From Streptomyces sp. NBC_01235 (lineage in GTDB: Bacteria > Actinomycetota > Actinomycetes > Streptomycetales > Streptomycetaceae): a DNA stretch of 64,000 nucleotides. The translations under genes were made by a program, and so were the position numbers. Of the stretch, positions 35,201-43,389 are shown piece by piece; the stretch's first letter is position 1, and every line of letters starts with the position of its first letter. The notes beneath the pieces are model-generated. The model was not told the DNA's origin and did not search any database. It saw only the letters and a program-made list of their open reading frames with translations. The stretch covers positions 310,001-374,000 of the forward strand of contig NZ_CP108513.1 in NCBI RefSeq assembly GCF_035989285.1. Direction: 5' to 3'.

Positions 35201-35866
35201 CGCCTCGTCGAGAGTTGCCCGCTCCTGCGTCAGGTTGTACCAACTACCCAGGAATATGGCCAGGTTGACCTGCCTGGCCGCCCAATCCGGGCTTCCGCGG
35301 GGGGTTTCGGCCAGGGCCCGGCGTTGCGCCGTGGCGGCCTGGAGCAGGTGCTCGCGGTCCCCGCCGAGGTCGTACAGCTCCCCCAGCACCTCGGCGAGAG
35401 CGCTGAGCTGGGCGGCCCGTTCGCCGGGCATCGCGGGCGGCAGCGCCACGCTACGGCGCAGCAGCTCGGCGGCTTCCTCGAGTGCGCGACGCTCGCCGGT
35501 GCGGTGGTACAGCAGTCGCAGGGCGCGGCCGAGGCCGTAGAGGTAGACCTCCCGGTACCGGTGGCCTTCGGGGGCCACGTCGAGGGCGCGCCGGTAGGAG
35601 TGGATCGCACGCTGGAGGGTGGGCAGATCGCGGGTGTGCTCGTACACCTGCGCCTCGGCGTAGGCGAGGTTCCTCAGGTGCACGTCCCGGCCGGGGCTGT
35701 CGTCGGTGGTGGCGTCGACGACCTGACGGTTGAGGTCACGAGCCCGCCGCAGCGCGGCGACGTCCCCCGTGCGGTGGTAGACCTCCAACTCCCGCAAGCC
35801 CTGCCGGTGCATCTCGTCGACGGACGACCCGGCCGACCTTCCCGAGCGAGGAACACCGTTGTCCAT
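32273..35866 (-). CDS. TPR-rich CHAT-domain protease
   Basis: A 1197-residue protein with TPR-like helical repeats over about the first 760 residues (patterns like LEEAAELLRRSVALPP, LDEAVALLRHVLDTD, VDEAVGLLRQVLALRP) and a C-terminal CHAT (caspase HetF-associated with TPRs) domain. The protease dyad is visible: His1050 in VHFACHAVADTQ and Cys1094 in LAYLSACATSST, followed by FRHVVGTLWPVGDE. CHAT proteases are clan CD cysteine peptidases, some of which act in bacterial immunity after activation through their repeats. ATG at 35866 is chosen as the first start after the membrane gene; GGTGGTGG lies upstream. Last gene of a three-gene unit. Confidence 0.85.
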   Translation of the reverse strand: MDNGVPRSGRSAGSSVDEMHRQGLRELEVYHRTGDVAALRRARDLNRQVVDATTDDSPGRDVHLRNLAYAEAQVYEHTRDLPTLQRAIHSYRRALDVAPEGHRYREVYLYGLGRALRLLYHRTGERRALEEAAELLRRSVALPPAMPGERAAQLSALAEVLGELYDLGGDREHLLQAATAQRRALAETPRGSPDWAARQVNLAIFLGSWYNLTQERATLDEAVEGLRRARDEMLRTGGEQPWQLTVELAVRLADRFRLDGRLGELDEAVALLRHVLDTDHSLDSVERLLVTVRAAHLSLGRAELTGQARWADWALGALGETARTMSHEDPNRGVALFELGEAHARRYGLTDDPADLESAIGRLRTALEEFRSDEDSAENARAAASVLAVQLAHRHDRTGSVADLDQAIELQWDAVRHAPPDSLNLAALHASLGQNLLQRFQSRHDLGDLDRCDEHLHRALAALSPHASDRPAVLSTLGSAQLARYEHTGHRPHLHEAIETQRAALAACPAGEVQRPSLLGNLALLLRLRHDAVGVGTADVDEAVGLLRQVLALRPANSAAGRITLLQLAEALRSRAEALGNDADLVECVELLRALVDSYPADHPAQISSRNALAEALHKLFLATDDDRLLAEAHDVARGSVEVRTAPVHARLRARVTLGQVCGTRHDWEAARHWLTEAVRLLPRLAARDLDRTDQQHVLAREHGLAAEAAAYALQAGRPEQALEVLEHGRGVLLGRLLRSRETDMGRLRERAPELAERFVRLRDAEDPAPPRAVVSSAAQEQQAVERLRTREAEWDELVAEIRSLPGMTDFLRPPSATEIIRRAGKGPVVLINISVRCDALIVADGALDVVPLGTTAEEVQRRVADFLSAVNATAGGPEGLDQRLARQETVADTLEWLWDTITGPVLERLALPTPSGPDGAPARVWWCPQGSLAFLPLHAAGYHGPRAAADDRRCVLAWVVSSYTSTVGALHHARTRRTGTPADGSRQLIVSMSRTPGAGDLPHADAEARAVGRHLTDHREPVVLVGERATRDGVLEALRHTRSVHFACHAVADTQDPSACRILTHDHETRPLTVTDVAGLRLEGAHLAYLSACATSSTRRELVDEAIHITGAFQLAGFRHVVGTLWPVGDELAPEMATAFYAALARRGPTHPGASGTDPLAQDDQVALALHATVADLRARYAWFPSLWASHIHVGV

Positions 35867-35913
35867 TCCACCACCATACGGTCGCAGGCCGCCCCGTTCG
35901 TAGGTCTCGGCTC

Positions 35914-36870
35914 TCAAGTCCCGGGCGTGGGCGAGGAGTCGAGGGGGTCGATCGGGTGGATGTAGCGGGACGGAGGCGGCAGGCCCTGACGCCAGTGCAG
36001 GCACAGTGCCTCCGCCAGTGTCCGTTCCTCCTGGAGGCTGTCGGGGAGCGGCAGGTGCAGGGCCGCCAGCAGGTGGAAGCGGTGCAGCTCGAACGCCGCG
36101 CGGACGGCGTCGCCGTAGGTGAGCGCCGCCTGTACGGCTCCGTGGTACGCGAGCACGGCCACGGCGGCGGGAGCCAGGGCGAGCAGCAGCCACCAGCCCG
36201 AGCGGAGCAGCAGCGCAGTGCTGACCAGCGCGGTCGCCGCGTTGGTGACGCACAGTCGGGCCGCCGCGTCGAGGGAGTCGCGGCAGTCGTCGACCACGGC
36301 CCGGGCACGGTCTCCGAGCACCGGGTACAGCCGGGGCCAGGCGACCGCGGCGTCCCAGCCGTGCTCCCGGCCGGCCGTGTCCCGCAGCGCCGCCAGCACG
36401 TTGCCCAGCGCCGTCGGCCGGACGAGGTGGTCCGGGAGCGGATACCGCCGCCGCAGCGCGGCCGCCGCGGCGCCCGCCCGCTGCACCCTTTCGGGCGACG
36501 GGTCCCCCGCCGATGCTTCCAGCTCGGCGCGCGCCGCCCACCTCGCCTTGCGCCGACGTTGCAGCGCCCGCCCCGGTCCGGCGCCGAGCGCCTCGGGCCA
36601 TCCGCCCTCCAACAGCCGCATGACGGCTAGCTGGAAGGGCTGAAAGACAACGGCGACCACTGTGGTCCCGACGACGATCCACACCGCCTCCCCGGCCCCC
36701 ACGCCGGTTGCGGTGCGCCAGGCCCGCCGCAGGGAGACGTCGGCCCCGGGCGCTCCCGCCCAGACCAGGAGCAGCACGAACACGGTCGCCACGTACGTCG
36801 GCAGATAGGCCACCGAGAAGAACCTGACCGAGCCGTCGAGCGGCTTGGGGACGACGGGCCCGAGGCTCAC
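35914..36870 (-). CDS. Membrane protein of the CHAT locus
   Basis: A 318-residue protein with four to five hydrophobic segments: about residues 20-40 (VAYLPTYVATVFVLLLVW), 63-85 (VWIVVGTTVVAVVFQPF) and a double segment near 210-245 (ATALVSTALLL; WWLLLALAPAAVAVLAYHG). A basic cytosolic loop lies between (RALQRRRKARWAARAELE). No known catalytic motif seen. It starts 7 bases after the zinc-ribbon gene and ends 47 bases before the CHAT gene, so the three are likely co-transcribed. A role as membrane anchor, sensor or target of the protease is possible. Confidence 0.7.
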   Translation of the reverse strand: MSLGPVVPKPLDGSVRFFSVAYLPTYVATVFVLLLVWAGAPGADVSLRRAWRTATGVGAGEAVWIVVGTTVVAVVFQPFQLAVMRLLEGGWPEALGAGPGRALQRRRKARWAARAELEASAGDPSPERVQRAGAAAAALRRRYPLPDHLVRPTALGNVLAALRDTAGREHGWDAAVAWPRLYPVLGDRARAVVDDCRDSLDAAARLCVTNAATALVSTALLLRSGWWLLLALAPAAVAVLAYHGAVQAALTYGDAVRAAFELHRFHLLAALHLPLPDSLQEERTLAEALCLHWRQGLPPPSRYIHPIDPLDSSPTPGT

Positions 36871-36877
36871 GCCGGGC

Positions 36878-37297
36878 TCACCTCAACTCCATCGGTCCGT
36901 GGTCGCCGGTCCGGCACTCCGGCCGGAACCGGTCGTCGTAGAACGCGGTGTAGGCGGAACTCCCGCACACCGCACAGCGGAACGCGATGACGCTGAACCG
37001 GGTCGACTCTCCTGGAGCCGCGGCGCGCACCTCGTCGCCGGGGCCGCGGTTCGGCTGCATTCCGAGGACGGTACGCAGGTACCCACTCGACGTGGCACCG
37101 ACCCGCTCGTCGCCCACGACCAGCAGGATCCGGTCCGGATGCTCCTCCGCCGCGAGCAACCGCCCCAACACCTCCGCGACGTCGTTCAGTGCGGTACCGG
37201 CGGGAAACAACAGCCAGGAGGCGCCCTCGCCTTGCGCCCTCGGATCCACCAACATCGCATACCTCATACGCTGTTGCAGCCTCCGCATCTCCCGCAC
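36878..37297 (-). CDS. Small protein with C-terminal zinc ribbon, CHAT locus
   Basis: A 139-residue protein. The N-terminal half is predicted alpha/beta (WLLFPAGTALNDVAEVLGRL, RILLVVGDERVG). The last 34 residues look like a zinc ribbon, with Cys108, Cys111, Cys128 and His133 in FRCAVCG, RPEC and GDHGPMEL. First gene of the unit leading to the CHAT protease; the promoter should lie just upstream of 37297. No known function; I infer only that it belongs to the same system. Confidence 0.7.
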   Translation of the reverse strand: MREMRRLQQRMRYAMLVDPRAQGEGASWLLFPAGTALNDVAEVLGRLLAAEEHPDRILLVVGDERVGATSSGYLRTVLGMQPNRGPGDEVRAAAPGESTRFSVIAFRCAVCGSSAYTAFYDDRFRPECRTGDHGPMELR

Positions 37298-37777
37298 CCG
37301 CCCGTCCGCATGCAGTCCAGACTCTACCCACGAGCAAGCGGTGCATGAGATTCACCGGTCAGGCCGGGTGCCGGCGGTCGGCCATGAAGGCTGCGAGGCC
37401 CGTCACCGGATCTTAGCCCCGGCGCGAGGGGTGCGAGCGGAGCGAACGCCGAGGCCACCGGCCCCCGCGAGACCCAGTCAGCCGAGCCGTCGCGCGGCAG
37501 CGCGCGGAAGACGCAGTTCATGACGCCGGACTCTGGCAGATCCGCCGGGAGTCCGCCGGCCGCCCCCGCTGGTCCAGTAGTGTGCGTCGGGTGATGAGCC
37601 CTGAGTCGGACAGAGCCGAGCCGCCGGTCGATCGGCGGCGGGTTGGCTGACCGGTCGACGACCGGTTGGTGATCGACCCTGTTTCCGGCGGCCGGACACG
37701 TGCTCCGTGTGTCTCGTCCGGTTTCTGCCATCGCCTCGGTCGGTCGCAGGTGACGTAGGTCGACGTGTGACGCGCGG
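37298..37777. other. Intergenic region with no supported gene
   Basis: This stretch should hold the promoter of the CHAT operon at its left edge. Near 37370-37420 the minus strand reads DPVTGLAAFMADRRHPA and stop, which resembles an enzyme C-terminus and may be a relic. The remainder has short GC-rich inverted repeats (for example CGCGCGGCAGCGCGCG near 37489) but no coherent reading frame. Confidence 0.4.
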
Positions 37778-38995
37778 ATGCTCCTGACCACGCATTCCGA
37801 CGCGGGAGTCGATCCCTTGCCTGTGTTCATCCACGTCCTCGGCCTTGCCGTTTTCGCCCAAGGAACCTCCGAGTTCATGCTCTCCGGTCTCGTACCGGGA
37901 ATCGCCCACGACCTGTCCGTGTCGGTGGGCGCCGCCGCGAGTCTGACGTCCGCGTACGCCATCGGGATGGTCGTGGGCGCACCCCTGATGGCCGCGCTGA
38001 GTGCCCGTTGGCCACGCCGTCGCGCGCTCGCGGCGTTCCTGGCCGCGTTCGTCGTCGTGCATGTCGTCGGCGCCGTCACGACGAACTTCCCCGTGCTGTT
38101 CGCGACCCGGGTCGTCGCCGCGATCGTCAACGCCGGTTTCCTGGCGGTCGCCATGTCCGTGGCGACCGCTCTGGCGCAGCCCGCGCGGCAGACCAGGGCC
38201 ACCGCCGTCCTGTTGTCGGGCGTGACGCTGTCGTGCGTCGTCGGCGTGCCCGCGGGCGCGCTGCTCGGCGGCTGGTCCGGCTGGCGTGCGGCCTTCTGGG
38301 CGGTCGCCGCGCTGTGCCTGCCCGCGTTGACGCTCGTCTTCCGGTCCGCGCCCGCCGACGCGGCCCGGCCGCGGGATGTGTCGATCAGGGAGGAGGCGCG
38401 AGCGCTGAGGTCACGGCCGGTGCGGTCGACGCTGCTGCAGGCGGCTCTGGTCAACGGGGCGACCTTCGCGACGTACGCCTACCTCGCCGTCATCGCCACG
38501 GACGTCGCCCGCCTCCCCTACGGTGCTGTTCCCGGGCTGCTCGCCGCGTTCGGTGCCGGGGCCTTCGTCGGAGTGACCGCGGCCGGACGGGTGGGCGACG
38601 GACGGCTGGGGCGCGGCCTGGTCCGCGCCCTGTGCGCGCTGCCGGTCGGTTGGGCGGCGCTGGCCATCACCGGCGCGTGCGCGGGCCCGCTGTTCGTACT
38701 GGCGGTCGTCCAGGGCGGGCTCTCGTTCGGTGTCGGATCGGCCCTCGTCGCCCGCGTCATGCGCGTCGCGTCCCACGCGCCCTCCCTGAGCGGGGCGTTC
38801 GCCACCGTCGCGTTGAACGTCGGCGCCTTCCTGGGGCCTCTGCTCGCCGGCGTCGCGACGGGCGCCGCCGACGACTACCGGGGCGCCGCGTGGGTCAGCG
38901 CCGGCCTGGCCGCGGCGGCGACGGCGATCACCGTCACCGCCGCTTCCCGTGCCCGCACACGCGCACGCGCACGCACACAGGAGCAGCCGCTGTAG
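37778..38995 (+). CDS. MFS exporter, chloramphenicol-efflux (Cmx/CmlR) type
   Basis: A 12-span major facilitator of the DHA1 drug:proton antiporter group, 405 residues. Its N-terminal part closely recalls Cmx/CmlR chloramphenicol exporters: LGLAVFAQGTSEFMLSGLVP, then AYAIGMVVGAPLMAALSARWPRR in two parts and LLSGVTLSCVVGVPAGALLG. Chloramphenicol or related amphenicols are possible substrates. Several starts are possible: the ATG at 37778 adds about 17 residues to the family start, and TTG at 37817 would match Cmx better; no ribosome site decides it. The C-terminus is arginine-rich. Confidence 0.8.
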   Translation: MLLTTHSDAGVDPLPVFIHVLGLAVFAQGTSEFMLSGLVPGIAHDLSVSVGAAASLTSAYAIGMVVGAPLMAALSARWPRRRALAAFLAAFVVVHVVGAVTTNFPVLFATRVVAAIVNAGFLAVAMSVATALAQPARQTRATAVLLSGVTLSCVVGVPAGALLGGWSGWRAAFWAVAALCLPALTLVFRSAPADAARPRDVSIREEARALRSRPVRSTLLQAALVNGATFATYAYLAVIATDVARLPYGAVPGLLAAFGAGAFVGVTAAGRVGDGRLGRGLVRALCALPVGWAALAITGACAGPLFVLAVVQGGLSFGVGSALVARVMRVASHAPSLSGAFATVALNVGAFLGPLLAGVATGAADDYRGAAWVSAGLAAAATAITVTAASRARTRARARTQEQPL

Positions 38996-39003
38996 ACACC
39001 GGT

Positions 39004-40134
39004 TCAGCGCGGGGTGCCCGAGGCGCGATCGGCGTAGTGGCGGGCCAGGGCGTGGAAGGCCTGCTTCGGTTCCCAGTGCCAGCCCGCCTCCGGGTGCCCC
39101 GGGCGCTTCTGGACGGTCTTGGTGATGGCGTAGGAAGCCAGGTCGAGGTCGTAGCGGGGGTTGTCCGCACGGTGCGGGGCGTCCGGGGTGACGAACTCGA
39201 AGGCCATCGCCGCGTACAGTCCCATCGCCTCGAAGACCTGGAGGAGTGCGGTGACGAAGTCGGCCTGGGTGCGTTCGCTGCGGACCAGGTGGCCCTTGAT
39301 CTCCTCGGGGTCCTTGTCGTAGTCGACCACGTCCCAGCCCATGCCGTCCGTCTCCGGGGCGCCCACGTAGGCGCACGTACCGAACTCGGTGATGGCCAGG
39401 GGCTTGCCCCGGCCCAGGTGGCGGCGCAGTTCCCGCACGTGGTCGGCGGGTCGGGGGAAGGAGGAGTAGTAGTCGATGCCGACGACGTCGAACAGGGACC
39501 AGTCGACCTGGTCGTCCTGTGCGGCGGCGTAGCTGAGCCGGCCGTCGAAGACCGAGCGGCCTGTCCTGGCGGCGCGGGCCGTGAAGGCGTCGAGGCGGCG
39601 CTGGACGACCACGGGGTCGTAGGTGCCGTTCAAGCGGTTCTGTACGCGCTCCAGCACCGTCTCCCCCGGCAGGATGCCGGGCACGAACAGCCAGAACTCG
39701 CAGCCCACGCTGAAGTCGACGCTCGCGCCCTGCCTGCGCAGCCGCTGCGCGAACCGGCCCGTCTCCGCGAGGTGTTCGAGGATGTCCCGCTGCGGGACGT
39801 CCCCCAGTGTGGGTTGCAGCCATACGTGCAGGCCGTGTTCGGCCGCCTCGGTCGCGGTCGCCGCGAGGCGTTCCACTCCGTCGCCGGTGACGTCGACCGT
39901 GTCGGCGTGCAGGTCGTGGCGGACGGCCCGCAGGTCGGCCCGCATCCGCTCGACGTTCCAGCCCGTGGCCGGGGTCTCACCCTCCCCCACCGTGTAGACG
40001 ACCCCCCGGTGCCTGAGGCCGCGCCGCCGTCCCGTGGCCTGTGCCCGCCCCGCCGGCCCGAGCGCACCCGCGGCGCCGACCGCCGCCATCCCGGCCAGGA
40101 AGCCGGCCCGACTGATCCGATTCGTTTCCGCCAT
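39004..40134 (-). CDS. Secreted TIM-barrel protein, clan-A glycosidase-like
   Basis: A 376-residue protein with an export signal (ISRAGFLAGMAAVGAAGAL), so probably secreted. The barrel shows features of clan GH-A glycosidases: a glutamate in VGCEFWLFVPG at the acid/base position, FDVVGIDYYSSFPR, and a second glutamate in LAITEFGTCAY at the nucleophile position. The exact family and substrate are not recognised. It ends 8 bases from the convergent MFS gene. The neighbouring rhamnosidase-like gene suggests a role in plant polysaccharide or glycoside breakdown. Confidence 0.6.
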   Translation of the reverse strand: MAETNRISRAGFLAGMAAVGAAGALGPAGRAQATGRRRGLRHRGVVYTVGEGETPATGWNVERMRADLRAVRHDLHADTVDVTGDGVERLAATATEAAEHGLHVWLQPTLGDVPQRDILEHLAETGRFAQRLRRQGASVDFSVGCEFWLFVPGILPGETVLERVQNRLNGTYDPVVVQRRLDAFTARAARTGRSVFDGRLSYAAAQDDQVDWSLFDVVGIDYYSSFPRPADHVRELRRHLGRGKPLAITEFGTCAYVGAPETDGMGWDVVDYDKDPEEIKGHLVRSERTQADFVTALLQVFEAMGLYAAMAFEFVTPDAPHRADNPRYDLDLASYAITKTVQKRPGHPEAGWHWEPKQAFHALARHYADRASGTPR

Positions 40135-40314
40135 GCCCCTACCGTGCTGGAGCCGGACGCGAGGCGCAGTCGGCCGATGGTCTGCATCGGTGCGACGAAG
40201 GTGGGTGGAGGGTGCCGGGCGTCCGGTCGTTTCGTCGGCCGGGACGGGTCCGAAAGGCGGCGCGCGCCACCGGCTCCCCTGCTCCGAGTCTTCTTCGCGC
40301 CCCCGCCTCCCCTC

Positions 40315-43300
40315 TCAGCCGACCACGGCCTGCCCGTACGGGACCAGTCGTACGGGGCCCATGAGGCCGTGGTCCTGGCGGGCGACGGCTGCGAAGACCG
40401 TCGGCTGGGCGACCCGGAGCCGGTTGACGAGGGGGGTCGCCACCTCCACCTCGATCACGTTGCGGCCGCGCCGGAGCAGCGGGCCGACGTCGACGACCGG
40501 CTGGAGACGGTCGAGGGGTGGCGCGCAGGTGCCGTTGACGGTGACGCGTGCGGTGTCGGAGACCTGGCCGAGTTCCAGGCGGGCGCCGTGGGACGAGTCC
40601 CAGTCCGGCGGCAGGTCGATCGTGGTCCGGTATCGGCCGATGCCCGAGGAGTCGGCGAGTTCCGGGATCCGTGACCAGGGCATCAGGGTGTCGAGGGTCA
40701 GCGTGCGGTGGACACGCTCGGTGCGGGTCGGGGTGGATCCGGGGCGCCAGTCCTCGACGTCCAGCCGCCACTGGCCGGGGGTGATCGGGGCGGGAACGGA
40801 CGGGACGGTCGTGGTGACCGTACGGCCTGAGGACAGCCGTGTCGTGTACGTGCCGGCCGTGGTCGAACGGATCGTCAGTTCCCGTGCGCCGAAGTGCATT
40901 TCGGGCGCGTCCGTGGCGATGGCGTGCGGTCGTGCGCCGTTGCGGTCGCCGAAGAGTCCCGGACGTCCCAGTGCGACGATCATCACCTGTCCGGGCTGGA
41001 GGGTGACCCGCACGGTGACATCGCCGTCGTCCTCGGTGTACCGGGCGATCCGCGTGGCCTCGCCCGTCCAGGGATCCAGCAGGTACGCGATCGTCATCCC
41101 GCCCCGCGTGCGGCGGGTGTGGCGCAGCGTCACCTCGTGGTCGATTGCGGCCACGGGCGGTTTGACGGTCTCCGCGTGCTTGCCGTTGCACAGGTAGTAG
41201 AAGTCGGCGTCGCGGGTGACGCGGTGGGCGTTCAGGAGCGTGGACGCGGTGGCGTGGCGTACGTCGGGGGTGACTCCCAGCCGGGTGAGTGCGTCCCCCA
41301 CGGCGGCCTTGTCGGTGATCCGGGTGACGTGGGGCAGGCTGAGCAGGCGGGTGAGGAGCTCGTGCAGCCGGTCGGTGTCGCCGTCGTCCGGGACCCCCGG
41401 GGTGAGCGGCTGGTCGAAGGCGCCGAGAAGGACGATCGGCAGCCCGTCCTCGGCCAGCCTCAGCAGGTGGCGGGCGTCGGCCGGGGCGAGGGTGGGGGTG
41501 GAGCCGTAGAAGAAGTCGCCCTCGACGAACAGGGCCTTGTATGCGGGTCCGTTCGGGGCGAGCCGACCGCCGGAGACGGTGGCGCTCGGCAGGTCGAGGA
41601 GCGGACCGCTGAGGAACTGGTGGGTCCAGCCGAGCGGGACACCGGTCGCGGTGAACCAGGAGGCCCCGATGCCGGTGGCGGCGTAGCCGGTCTGTCGGAA
41701 GACGGCGACGTCGGCGCGGGCGGTGCCGGACTGGAGTACTCCGTGCACGCGGCCGAGGTAGGCGGAGATGTCCGCCATGTGCTGCCAGGTGGGCTGCCGG
41801 GGTCCCCATGATTCGCCGTAGCCGGGGCCGCCGTTGTACGGGCTGAAGGCGGCGAAGCCGGGCCAGCTCGCGCCGGGGGCGGTGGCGTAGGAGAAGCCGT
41901 GGACGACGGTCTGGTTGACGCCCGCCGCGTAGGCGCCGCCCATGGTGCGCAGGAAACGGTCCCAGGTGGTGCTGTAGGCGGTGCCGTTGTAGGCGCCCGC
42001 CTCGCAGGACAGGACCGTGTGGCCTGCCATGTCCCGGCCGCCGGCGAGGCAGCGGAAGTCGTCGAGGTTCTTGAAGCCGAGGGACTCGCCCTCGGGGAGG
42101 TCGAGGATCGCCGCCGAGGCGATCGCGTCGGTCTGCAGTCCGTAGGGCTGGACGCGCAGGGTCATGCCGAGGGAGTGGGCCCAGTCCCGCAGCGCGCGGA
42201 CGTGGTGACGGTTGAACAGTTCCGAGAAGGTCTCCCAGAAATCGTGCCGGATCTGCCGGGTCAGCTGCGCCTCGAAGGCGAACACCTGGTTGCCGCTGTT
42301 CAGGATCAGGGCCGGCAGGTACGGCAGCAGGGGCCGGCCGGTGTGCTTCTCGAAGGCGTCCGGCAGCGACGTCGTCCAGGTCAGGCCGTCCGTCTCCAGC
42401 TCCACGGAGTCCTCGAAGAAGGCGCCGCCCGCCGCCTTCAACAGGCCTCGCAGCGTGGGCGTCAGCAGGTTCCGCTCCCAGAAGTCGGTGACGGCGGCGG
42501 TGCCGGCCGGGTCGAGATGGTCGACGACGTAGGCGGCAGGCGCGGAGTGCGGGCCGGACTCGGGCTGCTGACCGCAGCCGCGGATCCAGTAGGAGATGAG
42601 CACCCAGTCGCCGGTCTCGGGCGCCGTCCACGTGAGGGTGCCGTCCTCGTCGACGGTGGAGGTGAGGTCGTGGACGCTGGAGAGGTCGAGCCCGGTCTCC
42701 TTGCGCGTGGAGTGCGCGGGGTCGACGCGGGCGGCCTGCACGGCGAGGAGCCGCCGGCGGGTCACTCCGGCGGCCGGCGCGTGCACAGGTGGCGGCACCG
42801 GACCCCGGTAGGTGGCCCCGCCGCTCAACGAGGCCCGGCCGTGGACGAGTTCCTTGGCGGCCGCCGCGTCGTCCGGGGTGACGCCGGGGACCGCGACGGG
42901 CCAGCTCGGGCCGAGGGTGAGGTCCAGGGTGAGTCCGCGTCTCGCGGCGCGGCGCAGGGCGGCCTCGACGCCGTCGCGCCATGGTCTGCTGCCCCAGCCG
43001 TGGTGCGCGGGGTCCAGGAGCGACTTGTCCTTGACGCTGTGGTGGACGGCAGCGATCTCCGCGCCGCCGAATCCCGCGTCCGCGATCTGGTCGACCTCGC
43101 GGGCGATCTCGTCGGCGTTCACCAGACCGTCCGGCCACCACCAGCGGAACCTGGGGCGCACCGGGCGGGTGGGGTTCGCGAACCAGTCGGCGGCCGGTCC
43201 GCCGGGTCCGGCGAGTGCCGGAGCCGCCGCGGCGGGTGCCCCGGGCCCCAGGGTCGCGGCGATCCCGGCCGCGATGCCCACCGTGGCCCCGGCGGCGAGG

Positions 43301-43347
43301 ACCGCTCGTCGTGACATGCCGTCGCCCTGCGCGACCGGATCCTGCAT
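40315..43347 (-). CDS. Glycosyl hydrolase, GH106-like (alpha-L-rhamnosidase)
   Basis: A 1010-residue secreted enzyme. The Tat signal is MSRRAVLAAGATVGIAAG. The mature part starts ADWFANPTRPVRPRFRWWWPDG, a pattern of GH106-type rhamnosidases (PR.RWWWP.G), followed by DEIAREVDQIADAGFGGAEI, SCEAGAYNG and a C-terminal jelly-roll region (LELGQVSDTARVTVNG, GRNVIEVEVATPLVNRL). It should release rhamnose from pectic or plant glycosides. ATG at 43347 is chosen because GGGGGAG lies 5 bases upstream; the longer frame to 43389 overlaps a LacI-type operator and has no ribosome site. Confidence 0.8.
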   Translation of the reverse strand: MQDPVAQGDGMSRRAVLAAGATVGIAAGIAATLGPGAPAAAAPALAGPGGPAADWFANPTRPVRPRFRWWWPDGLVNADEIAREVDQIADAGFGGAEIAAVHHSVKDKSLLDPAHHGWGSRPWRDGVEAALRRAARRGLTLDLTLGPSWPVAVPGVTPDDAAAAKELVHGRASLSGGATYRGPVPPPVHAPAAGVTRRRLLAVQAARVDPAHSTRKETGLDLSSVHDLTSTVDEDGTLTWTAPETGDWVLISYWIRGCGQQPESGPHSAPAAYVVDHLDPAGTAAVTDFWERNLLTPTLRGLLKAAGGAFFEDSVELETDGLTWTTSLPDAFEKHTGRPLLPYLPALILNSGNQVFAFEAQLTRQIRHDFWETFSELFNRHHVRALRDWAHSLGMTLRVQPYGLQTDAIASAAILDLPEGESLGFKNLDDFRCLAGGRDMAGHTVLSCEAGAYNGTAYSTTWDRFLRTMGGAYAAGVNQTVVHGFSYATAPGASWPGFAAFSPYNGGPGYGESWGPRQPTWQHMADISAYLGRVHGVLQSGTARADVAVFRQTGYAATGIGASWFTATGVPLGWTHQFLSGPLLDLPSATVSGGRLAPNGPAYKALFVEGDFFYGSTPTLAPADARHLLRLAEDGLPIVLLGAFDQPLTPGVPDDGDTDRLHELLTRLLSLPHVTRITDKAAVGDALTRLGVTPDVRHATASTLLNAHRVTRDADFYYLCNGKHAETVKPPVAAIDHEVTLRHTRRTRGGMTIAYLLDPWTGEATRIARYTEDDGDVTVRVTLQPGQVMIVALGRPGLFGDRNGARPHAIATDAPEMHFGARELTIRSTTAGTYTTRLSSGRTVTTTVPSVPAPITPGQWRLDVEDWRPGSTPTRTERVHRTLTLDTLMPWSRIPELADSSGIGRYRTTIDLPPDWDSSHGARLELGQVSDTARVTVNGTCAPPLDRLQPVVDVGPLLRRGRNVIEVEVATPLVNRLRVAQPTVFAAVARQDHGLMGPVRLVPYGQAVVG

Positions 43348-43375
43348 GAGCTCCCCCAGGTGATCGTCCATGGTT

Positions 43376-43389
43376 TTGAATCGTTTCAA
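43376..43389. promoter_or_regulatory. LacI-family-type operator before the GH106 gene
   Basis: TTGAATCGTTTCAA, a 14-base near-palindrome with central CG, has the layout of LacI/GalR operators (TGAAACG.TTCA type). It lies 29-42 bases upstream of the chosen start of the rhamnosidase gene, where it could block the promoter. No LacI-family gene is in the window. Confidence 0.65.

Noticed and set aside
39004..40134. Abortive-infection (phage defence) protein
   Set aside because: Similar proteins are sometimes given that name, but the secretion signal and two glutamates at glycosidase positions argue for an extracellular sugar hydrolase.
43348..43389. Longer start of the GH106 gene at 43389
   Set aside because: Would place a LacI-type operator inside the coding region; the ATG at 43347 has a strong ribosome site and starts just before the Tat motif.
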